Notes under the pieces: generated by a model
The model's input: only the letters and a program-made list of their open reading frames with translations
Databases searched by the model: none
Told to the model about the DNA's origin: nothing
Assembly: GCA_946185345.1 (NCBI GenBank)
Contig: CAMHJC010000015.1
Coordinates: 1 to 32,509 of the forward strand
Direction of reading: 5' to 3'
Source of the DNA: an uncultured Clostridia bacterium
GTDB taxonomy: Bacteria > Bacillota > Clostridia > Oscillospirales > Acutalibacteraceae
DNA: 32,509 nucleotides
Position numbers and translations under genes: made by a program
In this document: piece by piece, positions 1-7,516 of the stretch
Layout of the letters: the number at the start of each line of letters is the position of its first letter
How positions within the stretch are numbered: the first letter of the stretch is position 1

Positions 1-50
1 ATCCTTCCCTCGGCTGAAGAAAAAATGGATAGATATTTTATTGCCGGATT

Positions 51-86
51 AATAATTGTCTACTTTCAACCGAAAATTAGTATTAG
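51..86 (+). repeat. End of an interspersed repeat (left-edge copy)
   Basis: These 36 bases match 32286-32321 at 33 of 36 positions. The last 17 bases (70-86, ccgaaaattagtattag) are the exact reverse complement of 32137-32153. The rest of this copy would lie to the left, but bases 1-50 resemble the inside of the right-edge element only weakly, so this may be a bare or diverged end. The block also contains TTGTCT (56-61) and TAGTAT (78-83) 16 bases apart, which could act as a promoter pointing at the small gene just downstream. Confidence 0.7.
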
Positions 87-94
87 AGGGAATT

Positions 95-304
95 TTGATT
101 ATTATTATGCTAGTAGGAATATTCACGTTAACCACCAAGCTTTACAATCTCATCCGTTCCGATGCCGGCTTCAACATCGGCCGCAACCATATGCACGATC
201 TTGGCTTTAACGACGACGTCATCAATCACAAACAGGACGATGCCGATGCGGATATGTATGTCTTCCGCAAAAAGCAGGATCATCAGAAAAAGGAAGATAA
301 CTGA
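95..304 (+). CDS. Small single-span membrane protein, unknown function
   Basis: I do not recognise this protein. It would be 69 residues from TTG at 95, four bases after GAGGG (86-90); ATG at 107 is the alternative, with a poorer 16-base spacing. Residues 1-15 are hydrophobic (LIIIMLVGIFTLTT) and look like one membrane span or signal anchor. The remainder is polar, rich in Asp, His and Lys, and ends in a charged tail. The GC-rich codons after base 150 look coding. The reading frame runs back into the repeat end at 51-86, so the true start is uncertain and the gene could be a remnant. No neighbour gives a clue to its role. Confidence 0.4.
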   Translation: MIIIMLVGIFTLTTKLYNLIRSDAGFNIGRNHMHDLGFNDDVINHKQDDADADMYVFRKKQDHQKKEDN

Positions 305-448
305 ACCGTAAGCGCAGCTTGGATAATGACACAATTCACTTATTATTTACACATAGGTCTAAATCCATTCACTCCCCGGGTATATGATGGTGTGTAGAAT
401 AAATTTTCATTGACGGCGGAAGTGTTTTGTGTGCATGCGGGTTTTGAT

Positions 449-1240
449 ATGACGATTGATCAAGCGGTGATCTACTTTTACATTTACAGCTTTCTGGGAT
501 GGATCTATGAAAGTGCGCTGGTAAGCTTTCGGGAGAAGCATTGGGACAACAGAGGATTTCTCATCGGCCCGATCTGTCCGATCTATGGTGCGGGAGGCCT
601 GCTGTACGCCCTGATAGGCACACGGCTGAGCATTCCGGTGACCTTTCTGGTCTGTATGATCAGCTCGGCTGTGCTGGAATATGTCACCGGCTTCCTGCTG
701 GAAAAACTGTTTCATGCTTCGTGGTGGGATTACAGCAATATGCCCCTCAACCTGAACGGATACATCTGCCTGCCGGCGTCGCTCCTTTTCGGAGTGATGG
801 GAGTGCTGGTGTCGCATTTTATTCAGCCGGTTGTGGCGATTCCTGTGGAATATCTCCCGACATGGCTTGCAAGCATTGCGGCGCTTGTACTGGTGGGTTT
901 CACATCGGCGGACCTGACGGTAACGGTATCCACTCTGAGTGATTTTGTCGACAAGCTCAGAGAAATCGAGACGCTGGTCAACAAGGCCATTGACGACAAA
1001 TACAAAGAGCTTGAGAGCAGCGTCAGCGGCACGATCCGGAATGTCAAAGCGATTCCCGCAAGCGTGAGAGACAGGATCATCGATCAGGAAATCATGAAAT
1101 CCAATATCTCCCTCACCGATATCCAGGTGAAGATACTCAGCAAGATCAAGAGCTTCCGCAGTGAATCAAAGTCCAAGCCTGCCGAGAATCCCAGCAGAAT
1201 AAGAGATTTCATTCACCGCCTGCCAATAAGGAAGAAATGA
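449..1240 (+). CDS. CmpB-like membrane protein (putative ABC transporter permease family, PF06541)
   Basis: The N-terminal half has about five hydrophobic spans and carries the family hallmarks YSFLGWIYES near the start and NRGFLIGPICPIYG after the first span, followed by a conserved WWDYS. After about residue 165 the protein becomes a charged, helical cytoplasmic domain. The family is named as an ABC transporter permease component, but no ATPase lies nearby and transport is unproven. I chose ATG at 449 because relatives begin close to the first membrane span. TTG at 410 and GTG at 422 are in frame, and none of the three has a good ribosome site. An HD-domain gene follows after 37 bases and is probably co-transcribed. 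Confidence 0.75.
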   Translation: MTIDQAVIYFYIYSFLGWIYESALVSFREKHWDNRGFLIGPICPIYGAGGLLYALIGTRLSIPVTFLVCMISSAVLEYVTGFLLEKLFHASWWDYSNMPLNLNGYICLPASLLFGVMGVLVSHFIQPVVAIPVEYLPTWLASIAALVLVGFTSADLTVTVSTLSDFVDKLREIETLVNKAIDDKYKELESSVSGTIRNVKAIPASVRDRIIDQEIMKSNISLTDIQVKILSKIKSFRSESKSKPAENPSRIRDFIHRLPIRKK

Positions 1241-1277
1241 CGTCAGGCCTATTTTTGGAGGAAGGAAGCGATGCGGC

Positions 1278-1760
1278 ATGAAGATCAACGACCGGGACAG
1301 GGCGTATATCCGTCAATGCCTGCGTGGAATTATAGACACCGAGCAGGCCCAGAGCATGAAGACCTTTATCCAGCACGGTCATATCACGACCTATACACAT
1401 GTGCTGAATGTGGTCTGCATGAGCTGCCGCCTGAATGAAACGCTGCATGCGCATTCCGACAGACAAAGTCTGATCGTCGGTGCGTTCCTGCACGATTTTT
1501 ATCTGTACGACTGGCACGATCCCACATCCAACGAGGGACTTCACGGCTTCAAACACCCGGTCAGAGCGCTTGAAAAGGCGCAGAAGCAGTTTGAGCTGAA
1601 TCAGAAGGAAAAGAACATCATAGTCAGCCACATGTGGCCGCTCACCATAACCAGAATCCCGAAATGCCGGGAGGCCGCCATCGTCTGTCTTTCGGACAAG
1701 ATCTGCGCCCTTTACGAGACGGTATACAAGGACAGAAAGATGTTCGACCTGGATCTATAA
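1278..1760 (+). CDS. HD-domain protein (putative phosphohydrolase)
   Basis: This 160-residue protein has the metal-binding pattern of the HD superfamily: H41 in TYTHVLNV, the H72-D73 pair in GAFLHDFYLYDWH, and a late D140 in CLSDK. H93 and H118 fall between them as expected for further ligands. Family members hydrolyse phosphate esters of nucleotides or similar small molecules, but the substrate cannot be read here. ATG at 1278 follows GGAGGAAGG (1257-1265). A second ATG at 1271 is out of frame and runs into a different sequence. The gene lies directly downstream of the CmpB-like gene and ends before a strong hairpin. Confidence 0.8.
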   Translation: MKINDRDRAYIRQCLRGIIDTEQAQSMKTFIQHGHITTYTHVLNVVCMSCRLNETLHAHSDRQSLIVGAFLHDFYLYDWHDPTSNEGLHGFKHPVRALEKAQKQFELNQKEKNIIVSHMWPLTITRIPKCREAAIVCLSDKICALYETVYKDRKMFDLDL

Positions 1761-1777
1761 TCATTCATACAACAATC

Positions 1778-1826
1778 AACGCACCGTGCGGTTCCGGAAA
1801 CAACCCGGCAACCGTGCGGTGCGTTT
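1778..1826. terminator. Hairpin terminator between convergent genes
   Basis: AACGCACCG (1778-1786) pairs with CGGTGCGTT (1817-1825), and the stem continues inward after a two-base mismatch with further GC pairs around a short A-rich loop. The T-tract is short on both strands. Its place between the converging HD and mreB-family genes supports a shared terminator. Confidence 0.6.
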
Positions 1827-1847
1827 GTGTTGGTATATGGAGAATAA

Positions 1848-2888
1848 TCATGCTCCGAATACATCGAGCGGAGAGGTTTCTTTTTCGAATTTGTCACGGG
1901 TGTCGATGAATTGAATCGCCTTGCCGGTGCCGAGAGCCACGCAGATTTCCGGATCCTGCGCAAGGTTGACATTGAGCTTGGTACGCTCGGCGATAAGCCT
2001 GTCCATTCCGTAGATTTTTGCTCCTCCGCCGGTGAGCGTGATGCCGCCGTTTGTCAGCAGATCGCCTGCCAGCGCAGGAGGTGTCTCTTCCAGCGTATGC
2101 TGCACCGCGCGACAGATTCTGACGGCAGGTTCTTCAAAGGCCTCCATGATATCCTCTGAATTGATCCGGATCATGTGCGGCATGCCGGTTCTGAAGTGAC
2201 GGCCCTTGACCGTTACGGTCAGCACCGCTTCTCTGGGAATGACGCAGCCTATTTCACGCTTGATCAGTTCGGCGGTCTGAGGTCCGATTACAAGATCGTG
2301 CCTGCTTGCGATGAATTCGATAAGCGCTTCGTTGAAGGAATTGCCGGCGTAGTTGATCCAGTGCGAGACGGCGGTGCCGTTGATGGAGATAACGCCGATG
2401 TCCGTGGTTCCGGCGCCGATATCGCACACCATGCAGCCGCATGGCCTGGAAATATCCAGTCCGGCGCCGAGCGCAGCCGCAACCACCGTTTCGATCAGGC
2501 AGACCTTTCGTGCGCCTGCCGCACGCAGTGATTCCACCACTTCACGCTTTTCCACCTCGGAAACGCCTGACGGCACACATACCACGACACGAGGCATGAA
2601 GATTCTGTTGCCGCAGACCTCACGGACATAGGCGGTGAGCATTGTCTCGGTGAGGCTGAAATTGTGTATTCTGCCGTGCTGTACAGGACTGATGACGGCT
2701 ATTCTTTCGGGGGTGCGTCCGAGCATCTGCCGCGCGTCCGAGCCGAAGGCGAGTATTTCATCGGTGTCTCTGTCCACGGCCACCATGGTCGGTTCCATGA
2801 GGGAAATCTGTCTGTCATGGGTATAGATTTTTACCGTGTCGGAGCCGAGGTCTATGCCGACGTCCATGCCTATGGTCAGTTTTTTCAA
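1848..2888 (-). CDS. mreB: MreB/Mbl-family actin-like rod-shape protein
   Basis: This is a bacterial actin of 346 residues, the usual MreB length. Members polymerise on the inner face of the membrane and guide lateral peptidoglycan synthesis. The actin-fold nucleotide site is complete: phosphate loop 1 GIDLGSDTVKIY near the N terminus, phosphate loop 2 CDIGAGTTDIGV in the middle, and the adenosine motif LTGGGAKIYG near the C terminus. The start is TTG at 2888, six bases after a perfect GGAGGAA (2895-2901). The open frame continues upstream but has no better start. No mreC, mreD or rodA is adjacent, so this may be an extra copy such as Mbl or MreBH rather than the main mre operon gene. Confidence 0.88.
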   Translation of the reverse strand: MKKLTIGMDVGIDLGSDTVKIYTHDRQISLMEPTMVAVDRDTDEILAFGSDARQMLGRTPERIAVISPVQHGRIHNFSLTETMLTAYVREVCGNRIFMPRVVVCVPSGVSEVEKREVVESLRAAGARKVCLIETVVAAALGAGLDISRPCGCMVCDIGAGTTDIGVISINGTAVSHWINYAGNSFNEALIEFIASRHDLVIGPQTAELIKREIGCVIPREAVLTVTVKGRHFRTGMPHMIRINSEDIMEAFEEPAVRICRAVQHTLEETPPALAGDLLTNGGITLTGGGAKIYGMDRLIAERTKLNVNLAQDPEICVALGTGKAIQFIDTRDKFEKETSPLDVFGA

Positions 2889-2988
2889 TAGGGATTCCTC
2901 CACAGGAAATAATCCATCTGATTTATTGTGCGATCTGGCATAAATCCATACCTGTCCGCATATTTGTTTAAGGAGTCTGCAGGGACGC

Positions 2989-3309
2989 TCAGAACAATCT
3001 GAGCCATACGATAAAGGCTGCAAGAGCGAGTTGGAGCAACATAATCGCCGGAATGCCGATCATGAATTTCGGGTGCTGCGTCTTGTGGCGGATGGCCTGC
3101 ATGGTGAGATACATTCCCACAGAACCGCCAAGCGCCGAAATAAGCAGCAGCTGCGCCTCGGGTATGCGCCAGTATGCCGGAGAATCCTTCGGCACATTGG
3201 AGAGCGCCTTGTCACGAACGGTCTGATAGACGGCAAAGAGATTGATTAGAACGAGGTGAACGGCGAGAATGATGAGACAAACATTGATGACGGTATCGGA
3301 AAAATCCAT
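2989..3309 (-). CDS. DUF1294 family membrane protein
   Basis: This protein of about 106 residues has three to four hydrophobic spans. The central segment PEAQLLLISALGGSVGMYL followed by HKTQHPKF is the signature of DUF1294 (PF06961), a small membrane family of unknown function. ATG at 3309 is preceded by AAAAGGGG eleven bases upstream; TTG at 3318 is possible but too close to that site. It lies 100 bases upstream of the mreB-family gene on the same strand and may be transcribed with it. It is divergent from the GHL10 gene. Confidence 0.8.
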   Translation of the reverse strand: MDFSDTVINVCLIILAVHLVLINLFAVYQTVRDKALSNVPKDSPAYWRIPEAQLLLISALGGSVGMYLTMQAIRHKTQHPKFMIGIPAIMLLQLALAAFIVWLRLF

Positions 3310-3356
3310 TTGAAACAAAGCCCCTTTTTACAATTCGTACACGACTGTACCCTACA

Positions 3357-3385
3357 ATGGTATTATAATATTTCATATAAGTCAA
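3357..3385 (-). promoter_or_regulatory. Possible promoter of the DUF1294 gene
   Basis: On the minus strand TTGACT (3380-3385) and TACCAT (3357-3362) are separated by 17 bases. The -10 box is poor. The same AT-rich stretch holds TATAAT on the plus strand (3364-3369), but without a matching -35 box. Confidence 0.4.
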
Positions 3386-3428
3386 GTCGATTTTTGTAAA
3401 AAATCAGACGGAAACGGAGGAATTGGCT

Positions 3429-4706
3429 GTGAATCCAAAAAAATCATCTTCAAAAATAAGGTCGGGCTTATTCTATATTACCATTGCGCTGCTGACGGTC
3501 GGAATTGTCACGCTGGCATCGGTTCCCTACATTCTCAGCCGGCAGGGCGGCAGCGTCACGCCGGGCGTCAATGAAGGGCAGTATCCCCGAAACGGGGACG
3601 GAGTGGACAGATACGGCCGTCCGTCCGCCGACGCGGAGGAAATGCGGGGCGTATGGGTCGCCTATCTTTCGCTGGGCGGCGTCAACAAAGAGAAAATCGA
3701 CGAAATCGTGAGCAGTGCCAAGGCCAACGGAATGAACACCATATTTCTGCATGTCCGGCCGTTCGGGGATGCGTTGTACCGATCGGATTACTATCCCTGG
3801 TCGCACCTGATTTCCGGCAGTCAGGGTACTGCGCCGGAGGAAGGCTTCGATCCTCTTGCCTACGCCGTGGAAGCCGCTCACCGGGAGGGAATGGCGCTGC
3901 ACGCCTGGCTCAATCCCCTGCGCATTATGCTGGCCAACGGAGTTTATCCGCCTTCGCTTTCGGACGACAATCCCTACAATGTCTGGCGCAATGACGACAA
4001 CGAGGAAAACGACGACTGGGTGATAGACTACAAATCGGGAAAGTTCTACAATCCTGCGATTCCGGAGGTGCGGGAGCTGATTGTCAACGGCACGAGGGAA
4101 ATTGTGGAAAATTACAATGTGGACGGCGTACACTGGGATGATTATTTCTATCCGGCGGACGATGAATCGTTTGACGACAGCAAGGCCTATGCCTCATACC
4201 GGCAGCAGGGAGGCACCATGAGCCTTGCGGACTGGCGCAGGAACAATATCAATGAGCTTGTCAAAGCGGTTTACAGCGCCGTCAAGAGTGCGGACGGAGA
4301 ATGTCTTTTCGGCATAAGTCCTGCCGGCAACATCGACAATTGCATGAACGCCGGGGCAGACGTCAGAACATGGGGCAGCAGCGAAGGATATGTGGATTAT
4401 CTGATTCCGCAGGTCTACTGGACGAGCGACAACACCATCGCTCCTTTTGAACCGGTCTGCCGCAGATGGAACGAGCTGATCACCTGCGATAAAGTGAAGC
4501 TCTACATAGGACTTGCTCTTTACAAGGCGGGATCGGACGATGACCGGGGCAAGTGGAAAAAAGCGGACGACATCATTATGAACCAGGTGCTTTACACACG
4601 CGGCGGAGAGATAAAATCCAAGGGATTTGTGCTGTATTCCTATGCCTATTTCGACAGCGAGCAGACAGCCGAGGAGATGAAGAATCTCCGCTCGGTGCTG
4701 AGTTGA
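3429..4706 (+). CDS. Membrane-anchored GHL10-family glycoside hydrolase (DigH/YddW-like)
   Basis: The protein has 425 residues. Residues 12-35 form an N-terminal membrane anchor, followed by a short Gly/Pro-rich linker and a GHL10 domain (PF02638, formerly DUF187) from about residue 70 to the end. Visible family features are MRGVWVAYLSL, the barrel strand with FLHVRPFGDALY, LHAWLNPLR, YNPAIPEVRELI, and the acidic VDGVHWDDYFYP. E. coli DigH of this family cleaves denuded peptidoglycan glycan strands, so a wall hydrolase outside the membrane is the likely role. GTG at 3429 sits eight bases after GGAGG (3416-3420); TTG at 3423 is only two bases away and less likely. The PP2C gene that follows has its own promoter. 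Confidence 0.85.
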   Translation: MNPKKSSSKIRSGLFYITIALLTVGIVTLASVPYILSRQGGSVTPGVNEGQYPRNGDGVDRYGRPSADAEEMRGVWVAYLSLGGVNKEKIDEIVSSAKANGMNTIFLHVRPFGDALYRSDYYPWSHLISGSQGTAPEEGFDPLAYAVEAAHREGMALHAWLNPLRIMLANGVYPPSLSDDNPYNVWRNDDNEENDDWVIDYKSGKFYNPAIPEVRELIVNGTREIVENYNVDGVHWDDYFYPADDESFDDSKAYASYRQQGGTMSLADWRRNNINELVKAVYSAVKSADGECLFGISPAGNIDNCMNAGADVRTWGSSEGYVDYLIPQVYWTSDNTIAPFEPVCRRWNELITCDKVKLYIGLALYKAGSDDDRGKWKKADDIIMNQVLYTRGGEIKSKGFVLYSYAYFDSEQTAEEMKNLRSVLS

Positions 4707-4725
4707 TATACATTCCTTAAAATGC

Positions 4726-4755
4726 TTGACAAATGAGCCTTTAAAGTGGTATAGT
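4726..4755 (+). promoter_or_regulatory. SigmaA-type promoter of the PP2C gene
   Basis: TTGACA (4726-4731) and TATAGT (4750-4755) are separated by 18 bases, 62 bases upstream of the start codon at 4817 and just after the GHL10 stop. Confidence 0.75.
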
Positions 4756-4816
4756 GTATATTGAATAAAATTAGTCACACAGAATCTGAAAATACTGCGG
4801 AGGGGAGGAAGCTGAT

Positions 4817-5716
4817 ATGAAGGGCATTCCGGTGACGCTGGAAATAGCCGCCGTGACCGACATCGGTCGGCGCAGGTCAAGCAATCAGGATAATTTTTTT
4901 GTCAACGGCTGCTATATCGACCATTACAAGGTCACAGCCGAGCGGTTTGAGACGGTAGATTCCGACGAGACGCATGTGCTGGCCGTGTGCGACGGAATGG
5001 GAGGCCAGGCGGACGGTGATGTTGCCGCCATGACGGGCGTCATCACAATTGCCGACTTTGCGCAGGAACTGCACCGTTCGGGCAGCTATGATGAAGCTTC
5101 ATTCAACGCCCGCCGATTGATTCGTGAGGCGAATGACCGCATTTTGAAACGCAGCAGAATGACCGGCAAACAGATGGGTTCCACATTTGCCATGCTGGTG
5201 GTTTCGGCCAATTATCTGTACGCGTGCAATCTGGGCGACAGCGAGATCTTCATCAAGAACCGCTTTGGTATGGAGCGGCTGAGCAAGCCGCAGACTTTCG
5301 CCCAGGAACTGGTGGACAGCGGAGCCATCTCGGAAAAACAGGCCAGCCGGTCATATGTCCGCAATCAGCTCTCCAAATACCTCGGTATGGAAAATCTCAA
5401 GGGACTCAAGCCCAACGAATGTACTTCCGAGATGCACAACGGAGACATTCTGCTCATCTGTTCCGATGGCATTTCAGACGCGCTGCCGAGCCATTCCATC
5501 TACGCGAGTCTGACTTCCAGCCGTCCTGTCAAGGAAATTGCGGATACCCTCATCGAAAAGGCGCTCCGCAAGGGCAGCGGCGACAACCTCACCGTAGTAA
5601 TTGCCCGTGTGGCGGACGACGGCAGAGAAGCAAAACTCAGGCGGGCGCTTGCCATTGCACTGGGAGTAACGGCGGGTGTTGTGATTATCACGGCTCTCTT
5701 TATGGGATTGCTGTGA
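4817..5716 (+). CDS. PP2C-family protein serine/threonine phosphatase with C-terminal membrane anchor
   Basis: This 299-residue protein is a metal-dependent phosphatase (PPM/PP2C) that removes phosphate from Ser and Thr residues. The metal-binding and core motifs appear in order: RRRSSNQDNFF, VCDGMGGQADGDVAA, GSTFAMLVV, NLGDSEIF, ICSDGISDAL and GSGDNLTVV. A hydrophobic segment near residues 277-298 anchors the C terminus, so the catalytic domain faces the cytoplasm near the membrane. ATG at 4817 follows a GGAGGGGAGGAAG site. No partner kinase lies in the window, unlike the usual prpC-prkC pair. The stand-alone promoter just upstream suggests separate control. Confidence 0.9.
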   Translation: MKGIPVTLEIAAVTDIGRRRSSNQDNFFVNGCYIDHYKVTAERFETVDSDETHVLAVCDGMGGQADGDVAAMTGVITIADFAQELHRSGSYDEASFNARRLIREANDRILKRSRMTGKQMGSTFAMLVVSANYLYACNLGDSEIFIKNRFGMERLSKPQTFAQELVDSGAISEKQASRSYVRNQLSKYLGMENLKGLKPNECTSEMHNGDILLICSDGISDALPSHSIYASLTSSRPVKEIADTLIEKALRKGSGDNLTVVIARVADDGREAKLRRALAIALGVTAGVVIITALFMGLL

Positions 5717-5837
5717 GACATTGCGACAACAGTTCGGATCCGCACCGAAGTATTAGACAAAATAGACAATCACCGGCCCTGCGGCTTGATAACTTTTTTG
5801 TGTAAGGTATATTCTTTTGAGCTGCGAAAATTTACTG

Positions 5838-5866
5838 TTGACTTTTGTACTTTATACCGTTAAAAT
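5838..5866 (+). promoter_or_regulatory. SigmaA-type promoter of the ANTAR regulator gene
   Basis: TTGACT (5838-5843) and TAAAAT (5861-5866) are 17 bases apart, about 40 bases before the start codon. The rest of the 190-base gap 5717-5905 shows only a weak GC hairpin near 5775 followed by T residues. Confidence 0.7.
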
Positions 5867-5905
5867 ATCATTGTAACAACAGTATCAGCGGACATATGTG
5901 AGGTC

Positions 5906-6457
5906 ATGGCATTGGGCGGTGTGTTAATTGCATGCAAGGACAGCGGAATGTGCGATAAGCTGTCGCACACTCTGGCAGCTGCCGGCATAGATGTATTGGG
6001 TACGGCGACAAAGGGTGCTTCCGCTTTGCAAAAGGCCGCCAGATATTACGGAAACAAAGGCGTGCTGCTCTGTTCTTACGCGATGAGTGATATGACCGCC
6101 TCCGAGCTTTACAGGATAAAGCCCGATAATTTTGAGATGGTAGTGCTTCTCACCGCACGGCAGAGAGCCATATTCACCGACGGAGATATGCTTTGTCTGA
6201 ATATTCCCATCAACCGCAGCGATCTCATCGACACGCTGCGAATGCTTACCGAGCAGGCCGCACCGAAAGTTCATCCGGCCGGACCGGAGCCACGCAGCGA
6301 GAGCGACAGGGAGATCATCTTCAGGGCAAAGGCGCTGCTCATGGAGCGCAACAACATGTCCGAACCGGACGCTCACAGATTTCTGCAGAAGCAGAGCATG
6401 AATTCGGGACAGACGCTGGTCAGCGTCGCCCTCAGCATATTGAATGGAGTTTTGTAA
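5906..6457 (+). CDS. ANTAR-domain regulator with degenerate receiver domain
   Basis: The protein has 183 residues. Residues 1-115 have the length and alternation of a response-regulator receiver. The C-terminal 50 residues (REIIFRAKALLMERNNMS, then the hallmark Ala and aromatic spacing) form an ANTAR domain (PF03861), which binds paired RNA hairpins and stops terminator formation. The usual phospho-acceptor Asp is not seen: S57 occupies the expected place in LLCSYAMSD. The N-terminal acidic pair and the late Lys-Pro are also absent, so this is probably a pseudo-receiver. The start is ATG 5906 or TTG 5912; the GTGAGG site (5898-5903) spaces better for the latter. A terminator follows, before dapF. 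Confidence 0.85.
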   Translation: MALGGVLIACKDSGMCDKLSHTLAAAGIDVLGTATKGASALQKAARYYGNKGVLLCSYAMSDMTASELYRIKPDNFEMVVLLTARQRAIFTDGDMLCLNIPINRSDLIDTLRMLTEQAAPKVHPAGPEPRSESDREIIFRAKALLMERNNMSEPDAHRFLQKQSMNSGQTLVSVALSILNGVL

Positions 6458-6525
6458 ATGATTTTTTCATCACCGATCGTGACACTCATCAATTCAATCT
6501 CTTTTTTTCAAAGTTAGTCCGTCAA

Positions 6526-6557
6526 GGGGTAGCAGTTCATCTGCTATTCCTTTTTTT
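6526..6557 (+). terminator. Intrinsic terminator, possibly an attenuator ahead of dapF
   Basis: GGGGTAGCAG (6526-6535) pairs with CTGCTATTCC (6541-6550) over ten positions including two G-U pairs, with a five-base loop, followed by seven T residues (6551-6557). It lies in the gap between the ANTAR gene and dapF. It may end the ANTAR transcript or sit in a dapF leader. I found no clear pair of hairpins with six-base loops of the kind ANTAR proteins bind. Confidence 0.8.
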
Positions 6558-6618
6558 ATACTGTTCCCGGCTTTTGCGGGAGGTCAGGTTATCGCATTAA
6601 CGGAGGTTTTTAACGAAA

Positions 6619-7470
6619 ATGAAATTTACCAAAATGCACGGCATAGGCAACGACTACATCTATGTCAACTGTATTGACGGGATGGATTTTGACCCCGTGG
6701 AGACATCCATTCAATTGAGTGACAGGCACTTCGGCGTCGGCTCGGACGGAATGATACTCATATGCCCGTCCGACAAGGCGGATTTCCGCATGAGAATGTT
6801 CAACGCCGACGGTTCCGAAGGTAAAATGTGCGGCAACGGCGTGCGCTGCTTTGCCAAGTATGTTTACTGCAAGGGTCTGACCGACAAGACGGTTATTACC
6901 ATCGAGACGCTCGGCGGCATCAAGACGGCTTGGCTGACAGTGGAGAAGGGCGATGTTACCGCCATCCGTGTGAATATGGGCAGTCCGATACTGAAACCGG
7001 CGCTGATTCCGGTGACATTTCCGGGGGACAGCATGGTGAATCAGCCTGTCACCGTAGGCGGCCGGCAGTGGCAAGTCACCTGCGTTTCCATGGGAAACCC
7101 TCACTGCGTGACCTTCGTGGACGATGTGGACGGCATGGAGCTTGAAAAAATCGGGCCGCTTTTTGAAAACAATCCTATTTTCCCTGAGCGTGTGAACACG
7201 GAGTTTGCCAAAAAATTGGACGACAGCACGGTTCAGATGCGTGTCTGGGAACGGGGTTCAGGCGAGACATGGGCATGCGGCACAGGTGCCTGCGCCGTGG
7301 CGGTGGCCTCTCTGCTTACCGGCACAGTCAGGGGAGAACGTGTAACGGTAAAGCTGCGGGGAGGAGACCTTCTCATCGAATGGGACAGGAATGACGATAC
7401 GGTTTACATGACCGGCACCGCTACCTTCGTCTTTGAAGGAGAAGTGGAAGTGCCTGCCTGCGCCCGCTAA
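6619..7470 (+). CDS. dapF: Diaminopimelate epimerase
   Basis: DapF interconverts LL- and meso-diaminopimelate in the cytoplasm, giving the precursor of lysine and of the peptidoglycan cross-link residue. At 283 residues it has normal length. The N terminus MKFTKMHGIGNDY is typical. Both catalytic cysteines are present: C71 in KMCGNGVRCF and C220 in ETWACGTGAC. GGAGG at 6602-6606 lies twelve bases before the ATG, slightly far. The downstream partner dapL makes the substrate of this enzyme, and the two are 46 bases apart and probably one operon. Confidence 0.97.
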   Translation: MKFTKMHGIGNDYIYVNCIDGMDFDPVETSIQLSDRHFGVGSDGMILICPSDKADFRMRMFNADGSEGKMCGNGVRCFAKYVYCKGLTDKTVITIETLGGIKTAWLTVEKGDVTAIRVNMGSPILKPALIPVTFPGDSMVNQPVTVGGRQWQVTCVSMGNPHCVTFVDDVDGMELEKIGPLFENNPIFPERVNTEFAKKLDDSTVQMRVWERGSGETWACGTGACAVAVASLLTGTVRGERVTVKLRGGDLLIEWDRNDDTVYMTGTATFVFEGEVEVPACAR

Positions 7471-7516
7471 CTGAAAACTGAAGGCTTAATAATGAAGAAT
7501 TAACGGAGGAATGATA

